A stretch of 64,000 bases of DNA from QHWT01 sp963755695 (GCA_963755695.1 CAVWLB010000001.1:744001-808000); one strand, 5' to 3'; positions 17,643-29,897 are shown, numbered from the stretch's first letter. The notes: generated from the letters alone by a model not told the origin. Program-made: numbers and translations.

Positions 17643-20600
17643 GTGAGTACTCTGGCGGCGAGCCCCGCAGGCCCTCGGGTACGTGCGTACTATCGCAGAC
17701 GGTTGGCGTCCCGCGCTTTCGCGGCGCTCACCTTCACCCTCGTCACGGCATCGGCCTCGCGGGTCTCTGCGCAACCGCCGATCGCGACAATCGGGCTCAC
17801 GCCAGGTTGGGCGACGTTTGGACAGGCGGTACCGCAAGGTTTGGCACCGGCTGGTTCGGGCCTTCGGGCTGGTCTGCTGCCGACGCAGACGGATATCAAG
17901 AACACGTGGCCCGACGGATCGATCAAGTTCGCGGTCGTCACCGTCCAGGTTCCGTCCGCCGGCAATTATCCGCTCACGGCGGCCGCGATCTCGCCGGGCA
18001 CCTTTGCGCCGGCAATTCCCACGGCATCGGCCACGTTCAACATCGGCGGCGTCATCTACACAGCGACGTTGCCGTCCGGGCCTTCCGCGGACAAGTGGCT
18101 CTCGGGTCCGCTGGCCTACGAAGGTCGTTCAGTCGTCACCCCGACCGTGAGTGGCAACCCGCATCCGTTTCTGCGGGTGGTTTTCGACACGCGCGTCTTC
18201 AACGACGGCAGTGCGCGCGTGGACTTCACCGTCGAGAACGTGCTCGATCTCGCGGGTGCGACGGCTGTCACTTACGACGTGACGCTGGCGCTCAACGGTG
18301 CGTCGGTGTTTTCGAAGCCGGCGGTCCAGCACTTCTACCTGACGCGGTGGCGCAAGACGTTCACGCTCCCGTCGACGAGCGTGGCGACGATTACGCCCGA
18401 CATGACGCCATTCAACGTGTCGCGTGCGCTGCCGCCGTACCTGCCAGTCGTCACGAATCGCGTCGACCAGATCGATCTGGCCTCCGACCCCAGCTACGAC
18501 ATCATGGGGACGGGCGCGCTCAACAGTGACATGTCGGCGCTCTCCGGGCGCGGTTCGCTGGCGCCGTACCCGGATTGGACTGCGCGCTACCTCGTTCACA
18601 AGGATCCTGCGCAGCGCGCGTTCGTGCTTGCGAACGGAGATCTCGCAGGCTCGTGGCCGGTGCACGTGCGCGAGGCGGAATCGAGCGCGACGAGCGGAAT
18701 CGGCGCCGGTCGGTTCATCTCGCTCAACCAGCGGCCATCGGTCTGGTATGACCAGCGGGGGCAGGGCGCGGGCGTCGATTTCATCAAGGGCGCGCCGCTG
18801 CCAATCCTGGAGTACACGCCCGTCTGTCCGGCGCCGCCAGCTCCACCGCCGTCAGGTTGTCAACCGCTTCCTGCCGGCCAGACGCGGCTCATTCCCGACA
18901 ACGCGCATCAACCGTCGCTTGCCTATGTGCCGTACCTGCTCACGGGCGATCGGTACTACGCCGACGAGATGATGTTCTGGGCCGACTACGCCATGCTGCG
19001 CACATCCAACGGCGACGGCGTGCGCGGCTCGCTCGGCGTTCTCGCGCACAACGAGGTGCGCGGGTTCGGGTGGGCGCTCCGAAATCTCGCCGACGCCGCT
19101 GCCTATTATCCCGAGGCCGCGGTCCGCAGCTATTTGGCGGAGAAAGTGCTCGCCAACCTGCAGTGGCTCGACAACTACGCCAACAGCCAGGATCCGGTCG
19201 CAAATCCGTTGAAGGTGCTGTGGTCTGGCTATCGTTCCGAACCCGGGTTCATCGCGCTCTGGGAGCAGGCCTCCCTCGCGTGGGCGATCGATCGCGCCAA
19301 CCGGCACGGCTTCGTCGGCGGCCTCGCGCACCGTGATGCGATCGCCGCTCTGCAGCTGAAGCTCTTCACGAGCGAACCGGACTGGCCGCGTGAAACCATT
19401 GTCCAGAGCCCCGGCGTCACTTTGTTCGACGGTACGTTCGCTCCTGCAGGGACGGTGTTGACCTGGGGCATGCCGTACCTCCTCAACTACGGGACGAGCC
19501 CGAGTCCCAATGTCTTCACCTACAACAAGACGATCGCCGACGTCTGGGCGCAGACGAACAATCCGAATCTGCAGCGCCAGTTCGCGGGCTCTTACGGCCC
19601 GGAGGCACGCCTCAATTTGATGATCGGCATCGAAGCCGGATGGACCGGCGCGCAGAACGCGTACGACTATCTGTGGCCCTTCATCGGCGTGAACATTTTC
19701 TGGGACAGCGCGGCGACTGGCCGAGCCCCGGATCTCGCGGAGCGCGCGGGCTGGGCGGTCGATTTCTATCCTGCAGCGGCGACGACCGCAGTGGCGCTGG
19801 CGTTGGCGCAGGATCCAACGCCTGTGCCCGCGCAGCTGCTCACGCCAGCTCTCGGTGAAGCATTTGGCTCGAGCGCGCAGAGCTTCACCTGGACGGCCGG
19901 CACCAGCGTCACTGCCTACAAGCTCGATCTCGGAACGACCCAGGGCGCGAGCAATCTTCACGCGGGTGTCGAGACACAGGCACAGTCGGAACTGGTGACC
20001 GGCCTTCCCGCCGACGGTCGTACGGTGTGGGTGCGGCTGTCTTCGAAGATCGGCGGCGCCTTTCAATCCAGCGACTACAGCTTCACGAGCTATACCGCAC
20101 CGACCCCTTCGGCCTCCGCCAAGACGGTACCGACGATAGTGTGGGCGACTCCCCGGGACATCGCGAAGGGCACTCCGCTCACCGGGACGCAGTTGAATGC
20201 GACGGCGAATGTCCCGGGCACGTTCGTGTACTCCCCCGCCGCCGGTACGGTGCTGAACGCCGGCAACGGCCAGACCCTCTCCGTCACGTTCAATCCCACG
20301 GATACCGCGACGTATCAGTCCTCAGCGGCGACGGTGGCGTTGAACGTGCTGAACCCGCCGACGATGACCTGGAATGCCCCGGCCCCGATTAACTTCGGCG
20401 CGGCGCTGGGTGTATCGCAGTTGAACGCGACGGTCAATCCGCCCGGCAGCGGTACGTTCACCTATTCACCGCCGTTGGGCACGATTCTCAACGCGGGTCA
20501 GCGGACGCTCTCGGTGACGTTCACGCCGACCAACACCGCGTTCGCACCGATTACGACCACGGTGCCGCTGATCGTGCTGAAGCGAACGCCGGTCATCACG

Positions 20601-23600
20601 TGGCCAACGCCGGCGGACATCACGGTTGGCACGCCGCTCGGTGCGACGCAGTTGAATGCGGCCGCCGATGTCGGCGGATCGTTTGTGTACACGCCGGCGG
20701 CGAATACCGTGCTGTCCGGCGGGTCCGGGTCAACGTCTGTCGGTGACCTTCACGCCGACCGACCCGGCCAACGTCGCCTCTGCCAGCGCCGCAGTGGCGA
20801 TTAGCGTCGTGTCGTCCGGCAGTGGCACAACGCCGACGCCGGTGAAGATTGGGACCACCATAGCTGGATCGTGGAAGGACGCCACGGGGCACTCCGGACA
20901 ATCGCACCTGGTCTTCTCGCCGAACACGAACCGCTGGTGGCTGTTCACGCTTTCGTCTGCACACGACAGTGCCGGCGATCGCACGGTGCGGACCTACGTG
21001 AGCAGCGGGCCGGACCTGGCCACGGCAACGTGGACCGCCACGGCATCGAGCCCCACGCTTGGCAATACCGGCGGTGCGACGAGTTCCCTGCTCGCTGGTG
21101 GCCGATCGCTTGGTGTGGCGCTGCGGACGATTGGGACGACCGACTACGTGCACGTTTTCGTGTCTGCGGCATTCGACGGGCAGGTCTCGTCGAACGGGCA
21201 CGCGCGAGCGCAACTTGGCGCCGGCTCGATTACGTGGAGTGCATGGAACAATCCGGGATCGCCCAACGCCGCATCGGAATGGCAAGGACCACCCGGTACC
21301 GGTCCCACTGGCCTGCCTTCACACACGCCGTGGGGCAATTCGGTTGGTATTTCGACCGGCGGCTTCATCCATCACTTCAGCACGACGATGGATCAGGAGG
21401 TCGATTGCGCTGTCGGCCGATCGACGAATGCCGATACGGCCGCCAGCTGGGTAAATGGCTTCGGCGCGAATACGAGTCCCACCGGAAGAGCGGGAACCTC
21501 GCCGCCCTGGACGACCGCCGTCATCGACAAGACCATGGCGAACGAGTGCAAGGTGCTGGCGTTCGCGCCGCTGGCATCCGACGTGATGCTGGCGGTTTAC
21601 GGCAACGGCGCGACGCTGCAGCCGCAGATCACGAACCTGCGATACCAGAGATCGGGCAATGCCGGCGCGTGGACCAATATTCCGGTGAGCGGCGGTGGCG
21701 ACGGAAACGTCTTCGGGACCACCGCAACCATCGATCAGAACGACTGGGCGCTCGTGTCGCTCAGCACGACGGTGATCTACACGTTCCGCGCGAAGTCCGT
21801 CGGCACCGGAGTCGACGGCGTCGTCTACAACACTGGCACCAACAACTGGTCTGCTGTTTTGTCCGCACCGCCCTTGTTCGGCACCGGTCAGTCGTTCAAG
21901 TCGGGCGGCGGCTTGTTCGGTGCCACAGATGGCGCGAATGTCTGGCTGTTCGCGATCAACAACAGTGATGCCGCCAATTCCATTCTGTTCACCAAGTTCA
22001 ATGGATTATCGTGGACGCCGTGGGCCGCCGTTCCCGGCACGAGCACTGGTACCCACACGCGCAATTTCATTACCGGCTATCGGACTGTCAGCAGCAACCA
22101 GATTGGCCTGGCCTGGACGGAGGGCTCGACCAGCGTCGACGTCTTCACGACGTCGCTCAGCATGGGTGCGGCCGGCCCGTCCCCGGTGACTGCAACGCTG
22201 TCGGCGCCGACGAACGGGTCCACGCTATCTGGAGCCACAACCCTCAGCGCGTCCGCCTCGTCGACGGCGGGCACGATCGCCGGCGTGCAGTTCAAGCTGG
22301 ATGGCGCAAACCTCGGTGCCGAAGACACGACGTCTCCATATTCGGTGTCATGGGACATCACGACTGCCAGCGTAGGGACGCATTTCCTGTCGGCCGTCGC
22401 TCGAGACATCACGGGCGCAACGGGATTCACCAACACGGTCTCGGTGACGGTGACGAATGACACCACGCCACCGGCGGTGTCGATGATTGCACCCGCGACC
22501 GGCGCCACGGTTTCGGGGACGAGCGTCGTCGTCGCGGCGGACGCTTCAGACGATGTCGGGGTCGTCGGAGTTCAGTTCCTGCTCGATGGGGCGGCACTGG
22601 GTACCGAAGTGACGACAGCGCCGTACGCGATCAACTGGAACCCGACGACCGCGACCAGTGGCACGCACACGTTGTCCGCCCGGGCACGGGACGCAGCGGG
22701 CCGCACCACGGTGTCAGCGTCAATCAGCGTCAGCATCCCGGCGAACAAGGTGACTCCGACGATCACCTGGGCCGCGCCGGCGGCGATCCCGTATGGCACA
22801 CCACTCGGCGCGGCTCAGTTCAACGCGACGGCAAGTGTACCCGGAAGCTTCGTGTACTCACCGGCCGTGGGCACCGTGCTGCCTGTCGGTGGTGGACAGC
22901 CCCTGTCGGTTTCGTTTACTCCGACGGACACGACGACTTACACGACGGCCGCGGCGAACGTGTCGATCATGGTCACCAAAGGGACGCCTGGCATAACGTG
23001 GCCCGCACCGGCCAGCATTTTCTACGGAACGCCGCTCGGCGCGCTGCAACTGAATGCATCCGCCAGCGTGCCGGGAACGTTCGCTTACACGCCCGCGACC
23101 GGAACCCTCCTCTCTGCCGGCGCCGCGCAGACGCTGTCGGTGACGTTCATGCCCGCCGACGTCACGAACTATGGCCCGGTCACAAGAACGGTCGCGATCG
23201 ATGTCTTCAAAGCGACCCCGACGATCACCTGGGCGGCGCCGAGCCCGATTCCGTTCGGCACGCTCCTGAGCAGTGCTCAGTTGAACGCGACGGCAGACGT
23301 GAGGGGGACGTTTACGTACTCGCCGCCGGCCGGTGCCGTTCTCTCGCCTGGCGTTCAGACGCTGACCGTCACCTTCACTCCGGCCGACACGGAGAACTAC
23401 ACCATCCCCGCGTCGAAGAGCGTCTCGCTGACCGTGGCCAAAGGAACTCCTGACATCAGCTGGCCTGAGCCGGCTGCCATGGTCTACGGATCCGCGCTCG
23501 GCGGCACCGAGCTGAATGCGACGAGCACGGTTCCTGGCACCTTTGCATTTGCGCCCGCCGCGGGCACGGTCTTGCCCGCAGGAGTGAACACGCTGTCCGT

Positions 23601-26587
23601 CACGTTCACGCCCACCGATCCGGCGAGCTACAACAGCGCGACCTCCAGCGTGACGATCACGGTGAACAAAGCCAGCCCGACCATCACCTGGCGCGCCAGT
23701 GGCGATCACGTATGGGACGGCACTCTCGGCAACGCAGTTGAATGCCACGGTGGCGCCCCCGATCGCGGGAAGCTTTGCCTACACGTTGAGCGGGACCCCC
23801 GCACAAGGGCAGCGCCTGAACGCGGGGAGCTACACGCTGACCGCGGTGTTTACGCCGAGTGTGCCGGACAGTACGAATTACGTGAGCGCGACAAAGACGG
23901 TGACCCTTACCGTGACGAAGGCGAGCCCAGTGATTACGTGGCCGGCGCCGGCCGCGATCACCTACGGCACCGCCCTGAACCAGACCGATCAGCTGAATGC
24001 GACGACCACTCCCGTGGTCGCGGGCGGCTTTGCCTATGCGGTGAACGGTACGGCGGCCGATGGGCAGCGGCTCACCGTCGGGACCTACACGATCACCGCG
24101 GTCTTCACCCCCAGCGACGCTGTGAATTACACCACGGCGACGGCGACGAGGTCGATCATGGTGACGAAGGCGACGCCAGTGATTACGTGGCCGGCGCCGG
24201 CCGCGATCACCTACGGCACGGCACTGAGCGGTTCGCAACTGAACGCCACGGTGGGTGGGGGGCTTGTAGGGAGCTTTGTCTACACGCCGGCCGCCGGACA
24301 GGTACCGAATGCCGGGACACAGCCACTGTCGGTGACGTTTACGCCGACGGACATTGCTAACCACTCGACCGTAAGCAAGACCGTCAGCATCAATGTGCTA
24401 AAGGCGACGTCAACGATTACCTGGCCGGCGCCGGCAGATATCACGTATGGAACTGGACTCAGTGCCACGCAGCTGAATGCGACCGCGAACACGTCGGGGA
24501 CGTTGGCTTACACACCCGCTCTGGGTTCGGTGTTGAATGCGGGATTGGGACAGACGCTCTCCGTCACCTTCACGCCGACGGATGCCGCCAACTTCACTGC
24601 CGCGACGAAGACGGTCACTATCAACGTGCTCAAGGCGGCGCCGACGATCACGTGGCCGACGCCCGCCGCGATCACCTACGGCACGGCACTGAGCGGTTCG
24701 CAACTGAACGCCACGGTGGGTGGGGGGCTTGTAGGGAGCTTTGTCTATACCCCGGCCGCCGGACAGGTACCGAATGCCGGGACACAGACACTGTCGGTGA
24801 CGTTTACGCCGACGGATACCAACTACGGTCCGGCGACCAAGGCTGTCAGCATCATCGTCAATTCGGCGACGCCGACGATTACCTGGGCACCACCAGCAAT
24901 CACGTATGGGACGGCACTCTCGGCGACGCAGCTGAATGCCACCGTGGCGCCGCAGATCTCGGGTAGCTTTTCCTACACATTAGACGGGACTCCCGCCCAA
25001 GGGCGGCAATTGAACGCCGGCAACTACGCGCTAAGCGCAGTGTTTACGCCGGGTGCGCCAGACAGTACGAACTACGTGAGCGCGACAAAGACGGTGTCCC
25101 TCACCGTGACGAAAGCGACACCGGTGATCAATTGGCTGGCACCGGCGGAGATCACCTACGGCACGAAGCTCGGTTCGGCGCAGCTGAATGCAACCGCCAA
25201 CGTAAACGGCACGCTCGCGTACACACCGGCGGCCGGGGCGGTACTCGACGGCGGCTCGCAAACGCTATCAGTCACGTTCACACCTCACGACTCGGCGAAC
25301 TACTCGTCGGCCACGAAGACGGTATCGATGTTCGTCCGAAAGAGCCAGCCGCACATGAACATCGATCGACCGTCGAACGATTCCGTGTCCGGGTCGTCGG
25401 TGACGATTGAAGGATGGGCGGTGGATTTGTCGGGGACGAGTGGCGCAGGGATCAACGCCGTCCATGTCTGGGCGTATCCGCGCTCGACTGCGCCGGCGAT
25501 GTTCCTCGGCGCTGCGACGCTCGGCCTCGACCGGCCGGATGTAGCCGCCGTCTTCGGGCTGCCGCGGCTGCGATTTTCCGGATTCAGCCTGACGGTTCCG
25601 AGCCTGGCCGCGGGCGGATACCAGCTCGTCGTGTTTGCGAGAAGTGATGTGACGGGAACGTTCAACCAGTCGGTGACGATGAACCTCACCGTCGCAGCAC
25701 CCGATCCGGTGACCCGCATCGATGTTCCCACGAACGGCAGCGTGCTGTTGCCGAGCTTCACGATCGCCGGCTGGTCGATCGACAGAGCCTCGCCCACCGG
25801 CAGCGGGATCAACGCCTTGCACGCGTATGCCTATCCCGCGGCCGGCGGGTCGCCGATATTCCTCGGCGCGGCCTCCTACGGCGCGACACGAGCCGACGTC
25901 GGCGCGAGCTTCGGCCAGCGCTTCACGCCGTCCGGATTCAGTTTGAACGCGACCCTGAGTCCTGGGACGTACACGCTCGTGCTGTATCCGCGGAGCACCG
26001 TGTCGAACGACTTCGTGAGCCCCGTCGTGAGCCAGGTGACGGTTGCGACGCCGGTCTCGCGGCTGGCGCTCAGCATAGACACACCCGCGGCCGGCGCCGT
26101 GGTCGGTGAGACGTTTGACATCGCAGGCTGGGCGATCGACCTCTCGTCGTGGACGGGTACCGGCATCGACACGCTGCATGCGTATGCGTATCCGGAGTCC
26201 GGAGGCGCGCCGCAACTGCTCGGCGTGGCGGCCTACGGGAGCGCACGGCCCGACGTGGGGAACATCTTCGGATCCCGGTTCACGCCGTCCGGGTTCCGGT
26301 TCACGGCCAAGCTGAAGCCGGGCCGCTACATGCTCGTCGTCTATCCACACAGCGCTATCAACGGAATGTTCGGCAATCCGACGGTCGTGCACATCACCGT
26401 CAGCACGCTGTCTGCTCGTGCGGTGATGGCACCTGACCGTCCGACTGGCGGTGAGGATCCGAATCGGCTAATCGCGGTTTCGGAACGGACGGTGGCTGTC
26501 TCGGTCGTGCGTCCGGCTACTTGGGCACGATCAGACGGCCGCCCGTCTCGAAGCGCCGAAAATCGGAATAGCTCGCCAGCGTCGTGA
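17643..26587 (+). CDS. Giant secreted multidomain protein with 14 Ig-like (MBG-type) repeats, frameshifted
   Basis: Once frames are joined near 20740 and 23700 this encodes about 2,980 residues. A signal peptide (ALTFTLVTASASRVSAQ) is followed by a region to about 20090 with WPDGSIKFAVVTV and helix pairs that recall rhamnogalacturonan exolyase-like/alpha-barrel enzymes (weak call). Three Ig-like repeats of the pattern ITW-x-x-P-x-x-I-x-YGT...QLNAT...LSVTFTPTD come next, then a propeller-like domain (about 20840-22170), two Big_7-like domains with GVQFKLDGANLG and GVQFLLDGAALG, and eleven more Ig-like repeats (22750-25340). Three C-terminal units of the type EGWAVDLSGTSGAGINAVHV complete it. 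The start is a GTG and is uncertain. The last 70 bp overlap the convergent gene, so the true stop may be earlier. It is probably a cell-surface or extracellular carbohydrate-active or adhesive protein. Confidence 0.8.
24201..24816 (+). repeat. Near-identical 151-bp duplicate inside the Ig-like repeat region
   Basis: Bases 24201-24351 and 24666-24816 (offset 465 bp) differ at only three positions by my comparison, whereas neighbouring Ig-like repeats share far less DNA identity. Both encode the repeat with GSQLNATVGGGLVGSFVYTP. This points to a recent internal duplication or gene conversion. Confidence 0.85.
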
Positions 26588-28169
26588 TCTCTTCACCGTC
26601 CGGCGACGTGTACCACTCGCGCATCTCCAGCGGAACGAGCACCTCGAACCTGGGGGCCGGCCCGTAGTGAACGGTCATGCGGCCTTGCAGCCGGGTCCCC
26701 GGGTCGGTCACCCGCAGTGAGGTCAGGAGGATGCGACCGCTCACCGGATCGATCCAGAGCGTGCCTCGCGTCGGCACATCGCGATTGCCATTGCGGATGA
26801 CCGTTGGCCTGGTACGCTCGATGAACTCGTACCTCACGACGCGTGTCCCATCCAGCGCCTGCTCTCCGCCCGGCGCGAACGAGAAGCGATGGCGATAGTG
26901 CTCGTCGAGGAACAGCAGCGCGAGCGTCGGTTCGTTGAAGCTGCGGACGATCCGGCCGATGTTGAAGCGGCCGTTCTCGGCGGCAAGCTTCTTCAGTTGG
27001 TCCACTTGCACTGTCTGACTGCTCATCAGCGCCTGCAGCCGTCGCTCGGCGGAGGAGCGCGGCGTGTCGTCGATTGCGATGACGTCCCGCACGGCAATCC
27101 AGCTCGCCTCCCGGGGAAGCCACACGAGCAGCAGATCGGAGTCGAGCTTCCGCTGCGCCGCGATCGTGGAGAACGTCGTGCCCGACGAGTTGAATTTTCG
27201 TGGCAGGCGGTCTTCCTGATGGTACCGTTCGCGCCAGATGACGGCGGAAAACGTGTCCTCGAAGCGCGCGACATAGTCGGCGGCACGACGGAGCGGCTCG
27301 TCGAGAACGCCAGGTGGCGTCGAGACCACGGCGTCATCTCGGGCCGCCGGCGCTTCTGACGGCGTCGGCAGAGGCTGCGCTGGCGCCTTGACCGCGGTGC
27401 GAAGGCTGGCGCTCAGCATGCGGCGGGCGCGCTCCGCGCCCTGATCGTCATTGAGCGCGATGAACGTGCCCGCGAGTTGGGAGGTGATGCGCTCGCTCGC
27501 GTCCTTCACCAGCCGACCATAGGCGATGCTCGCCGGGACTCTCAGGACCGTCAGCTTCGTTCCGCCCGCTCGAAGGTCACGAACGATGGCGTCGAGCCTC
27601 AAGCCTTCCTCATCGCGGTATGGCCAGCCGGCTGTCACGAGCACGAGCGCCGTCGCGGGTTGCTGTCTCGCGAGGGTCGCCAGGTGTTGCAGCTTCGTGG
27701 CGCTCGCGACTTCGGTATCCCTGGTCAATGTGAGAGCGGCGGCGTGAACGGCCGCTCCGCAATCGCCTGAGGTCGGACACGCGCGGCGGATGACCGTGTC
27801 GCGAACCGCCTCGTTCTTGCGGAGAATCTCTGCAGCCTCAGTGAAGCTCAGCGACACCCCGTTGTAGGCCGGCGGGGGAGGGATGGGAAGCTTCGAGCTG
27901 CGGAAGCTCTCGCGCGCCTCGTCGGGGACGGAACGGATCGCGCCTGCCGTGAGTTCGAAGTAGACAGGATGACCATTTCGTTCCACATCGGCAAGCGCGC
28001 GCTCGCGCAGCCGCGTTGAATTCTCCGGGGCGGCGACAGGCGCATCGACATCGAGGATGACGGCTACGTCTGCGCGCGGACCTTGCGACCACCACGCACT
28101 CGCACCGGTGACCCACAAGACGATCGCGAAACCAGGGATTCTCACTTCAACCACTTTTCGAGGCGTCAC
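26517..28169 (-). CDS. Conserved secreted acidobacterial protein with VWA-like region
   Basis: The 550-residue product starts MTPRKVVEVRIPGFAIVLWV with an N-terminal hydrophobic segment, so export or membrane anchoring is likely. The N-terminal half contains a Rossmann-like region (PATALVLVTAGWPYRDEEGL, DLRAGGTKLTVLRVP) resembling the von Willebrand A-like domains of acidobacterial VWFA-related proteins. The C-terminal half is beta-rich (RGTLWIDPVSGRILLTSLRV, GRMTVHYGPAPRFEVLVP). I recognise the architecture as common in this phylum but without assigned function. It converges with the giant repeat-protein gene and overlaps it by 71 bp. It is transcribed divergently from the GH144-like gene with a 41-bp gap. 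Confidence 0.65.
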   Translation of the reverse strand: MTPRKVVEVRIPGFAIVLWVTGASAWWSQGPRADVAVILDVDAPVAAPENSTRLRERALADVERNGHPVYFELTAGAIRSVPDEARESFRSSKLPIPPPPAYNGVSLSFTEAAEILRKNEAVRDTVIRRACPTSGDCGAAVHAAALTLTRDTEVASATKLQHLATLARQQPATALVLVTAGWPYRDEEGLRLDAIVRDLRAGGTKLTVLRVPASIAYGRLVKDASERITSQLAGTFIALNDDQGAERARRMLSASLRTAVKAPAQPLPTPSEAPAARDDAVVSTPPGVLDEPLRRAADYVARFEDTFSAVIWRERYHQEDRLPRKFNSSGTTFSTIAAQRKLDSDLLLVWLPREASWIAVRDVIAIDDTPRSSAERRLQALMSSQTVQVDQLKKLAAENGRFNIGRIVRSFNEPTLALLFLDEHYRHRFSFAPGGEQALDGTRVVRYEFIERTRPTVIRNGNRDVPTRGTLWIDPVSGRILLTSLRVTDPGTRLQGRMTVHYGPAPRFEVLVPLEMREWYTSPDGEEITTLASYSDFRRFETGGRLIVPK

Positions 28170-28210
28170 GGCAGCGCGACCGATTAAGCTGAGCGGGTTC
28201 GCGCGGTCCG

Positions 28211-29737
28211 ATGATTGCTTGTCGCTCGAACGCTATGGGACACGACTTTTCCGCGCCGCGCAACATCAACCGCAGTCGCGCGTCCCATTCTGACGGCAAG
28301 GTTCAGATCGGTGCACCTCAAGACGCTCGTCAACCGTTTCCGATTTCTGGTCGGCCGCCGCCTGCAATTCGGCGTGCGCTACGGCTTCTGAACCGCGTGC
28401 GTAGGCTCGCAATCGCGTCAGGGATCGTCCTCTGCTCTGCACTGTCGGCCGGGACACTGTCACCTTCAGGCAGGGCGGTCGCTCACGATCAGTCTGCTGG
28501 CGCTGCCCGCCAAGAGAACCTCTCAGCCGACGACGATCTGCTGCTCGAGGATCTGGCGAAACGCTCCTTCATGTTCTTCTGGGAGCAGGCCGATCGATCA
28601 ACCGGCATCGTCCGCGACCGATCGCGGACCGACGGGACGCCGGTTGACGGAGCAGGGCGCAACGTCGGGAGCATCGCGGCAGTTGGCTTCGGGCTCACCG
28701 GTCTGTGTATCGCCGCTGAACGTCGGTGGGTACCGCGGGCGGACGCCATCGAGCGTGCGCGGACCACGCTGCGATTCTTCGCCGCCCGGATCGATCAGCA
28801 GCACGGCTGGTTCTATCACTTCATCAACCTGTCGACCGGGAAGCGGGAATGGAACAGCGAACTGTCCTCGATCGACACGGCGCTTCTGCTGGCAGGCGTG
28901 CTCACGGTCCGCCAATGCTTCACGAGCGATCTCGAAATCCCTCGGCTTGCGCAGATCATCTACCGCCGCGTCGATTTTCGATGGATGCTGGCGGGCGATC
29001 GGCTACTGCTCTCGCACGGCTGGAAACCAGAGAGCGGGTTTCTGAGCGGGCGTTGGGACCACTACTGCGAGCTGATGATCCTCTACCTGCTCGGCATTGG
29101 CTCGCCCACTCATCCCATCCCACCGGAATCGTGGCGAGCCTGGCGCCGCCCGATCATGACGTTCGAGGGTCAGTCCTACATCAGTGGTCCCGACCCGCTC
29201 TTCGTGCACCAGTTCTCGCATGCATGGGTGGACTTTCGCGGATTACGCGAGCAGGAGTCACCGCACACCGACTGGTGGCAGAACTCGGTGACGGCGACCC
29301 GGGTGCACAAAGCCTTCTGCCTGCAACTCTCGCGCGAGTTCCCGGGCTATGCCGAGAACGTCTGGGGGATCACCGCTTCGGACAGTCGCAAGGGCTACGT
29401 TACGTGGGGCGGACCGCCCCGTCATCAAGCAATCGACGGCAGCGTCGTCCCGAGTGCGGCCGCGGGCTCGTTGATGCTCGCGCCGGACATCACGGTGCCT
29501 GTGGTGCGCGAACTGCGCCGCCGCTTTGGCCAGCGGATCTATGGGCGCTATGGGTTTGCCGATGCGTTTCATCCAACTGACGGCTGGGTGAACCCGGATG
29601 TGATCGGCATCGACCTGGGCATCACCCTCCTCAGCGCCGAAAATCTCCGTACCGGACGAGTCTGGCGCTGGTTCATGCAGAACACCGAAATCCTCTCCGC
29701 GATGGAGCGTGCTCACCTGACGCGGGAAGGACGATAG
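28211..29737 (+). CDS. Glucoamylase-like glycoside hydrolase (GH144/PF10091 type)
   Basis: After a signal-like segment (LAIASGIVLCSALSAG) the protein shows DLAKRSFMFFWEQADRSTGI, DRSRTDG, NVGSIAAVGFGLTGLCI, GWFYHFINLSTGKREWNSEL, SSIDTALLLAGVL, LSHGWKPESGFLSGRWDHYC, FSHAWVDFRG and a C-terminal TDGWVNPDVIGIDLGI. These are hallmarks of the (alpha/alpha)6 glucoamylase-like family that includes endo-beta-1,2-glucanases (GH144). The longest ORF begins at 28211 but its first 60 residues look non-coding; a GTG at 28397 directly before the hydrophobic segment is a good alternative start. The TAG stop is the first three bases of the inverted repeat at 29735. The likely role is extracytoplasmic glucan breakdown. 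Confidence 0.88.
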   Translation: MIACRSNAMGHDFSAPRNINRSRASHSDGKVQIGAPQDARQPFPISGRPPPAIRRALRLLNRVRRLAIASGIVLCSALSAGTLSPSGRAVAHDQSAGAARQENLSADDDLLLEDLAKRSFMFFWEQADRSTGIVRDRSRTDGTPVDGAGRNVGSIAAVGFGLTGLCIAAERRWVPRADAIERARTTLRFFAARIDQQHGWFYHFINLSTGKREWNSELSSIDTALLLAGVLTVRQCFTSDLEIPRLAQIIYRRVDFRWMLAGDRLLLSHGWKPESGFLSGRWDHYCELMILYLLGIGSPTHPIPPESWRAWRRPIMTFEGQSYISGPDPLFVHQFSHAWVDFRGLREQESPHTDWWQNSVTATRVHKAFCLQLSREFPGYAENVWGITASDSRKGYVTWGGPPRHQAIDGSVVPSAAAGSLMLAPDITVPVVRELRRRFGQRIYGRYGFADAFHPTDGWVNPDVIGIDLGITLLSAENLRTGRVWRWFMQNTEILSAMERAHLTREGR

Positions 29738-29897
29738 TGGTCCGATCGGGAAATCCCTCGTAGCACCGAGGGCGAGGATGCGCCGCGCTGCAAGGCGCGA
29801 CGACCGAGAATACCGGGAGTATTTGAGGGAGGAGCAACGCAGCAGCGCGGGATGAAGCCTCGGCCGAATGCCGAGGGATTTCCCGATCGGACCACTA
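29735..29897. repeat. 163-bp element with perfect 26-bp terminal inverted repeats
   Basis: Bases 29735-29760 and 29872-29897 are exact reverse complements (left end TAGTGGTCCGATCGGGAAAT). Inside, CCGCGCTGC (29783-29791) pairs with GCAGCGCGG (29842-29850) and AATAC (29809-29813) pairs with GTATT (29819-29823), so the whole element can fold into one long rod. It begins exactly at the stop codon of the upstream gene. It could be a MITE-like insertion, a structured RNA or an unusually large terminator; there is no U-run. No other copy occurs in the window. The stretch 29898-30051 holds only the leader of the next gene. Confidence 0.9.

Noticed and set aside
18852..20066. 404-codon ORF on the minus strand inside the giant protein gene
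   Set aside because: It is antisense to a well-conserved coding frame in high-GC DNA; composition is Arg-rich and shows no domain. The same applies to the minus-strand ORFs at 22858-23748 and 25268-26392.
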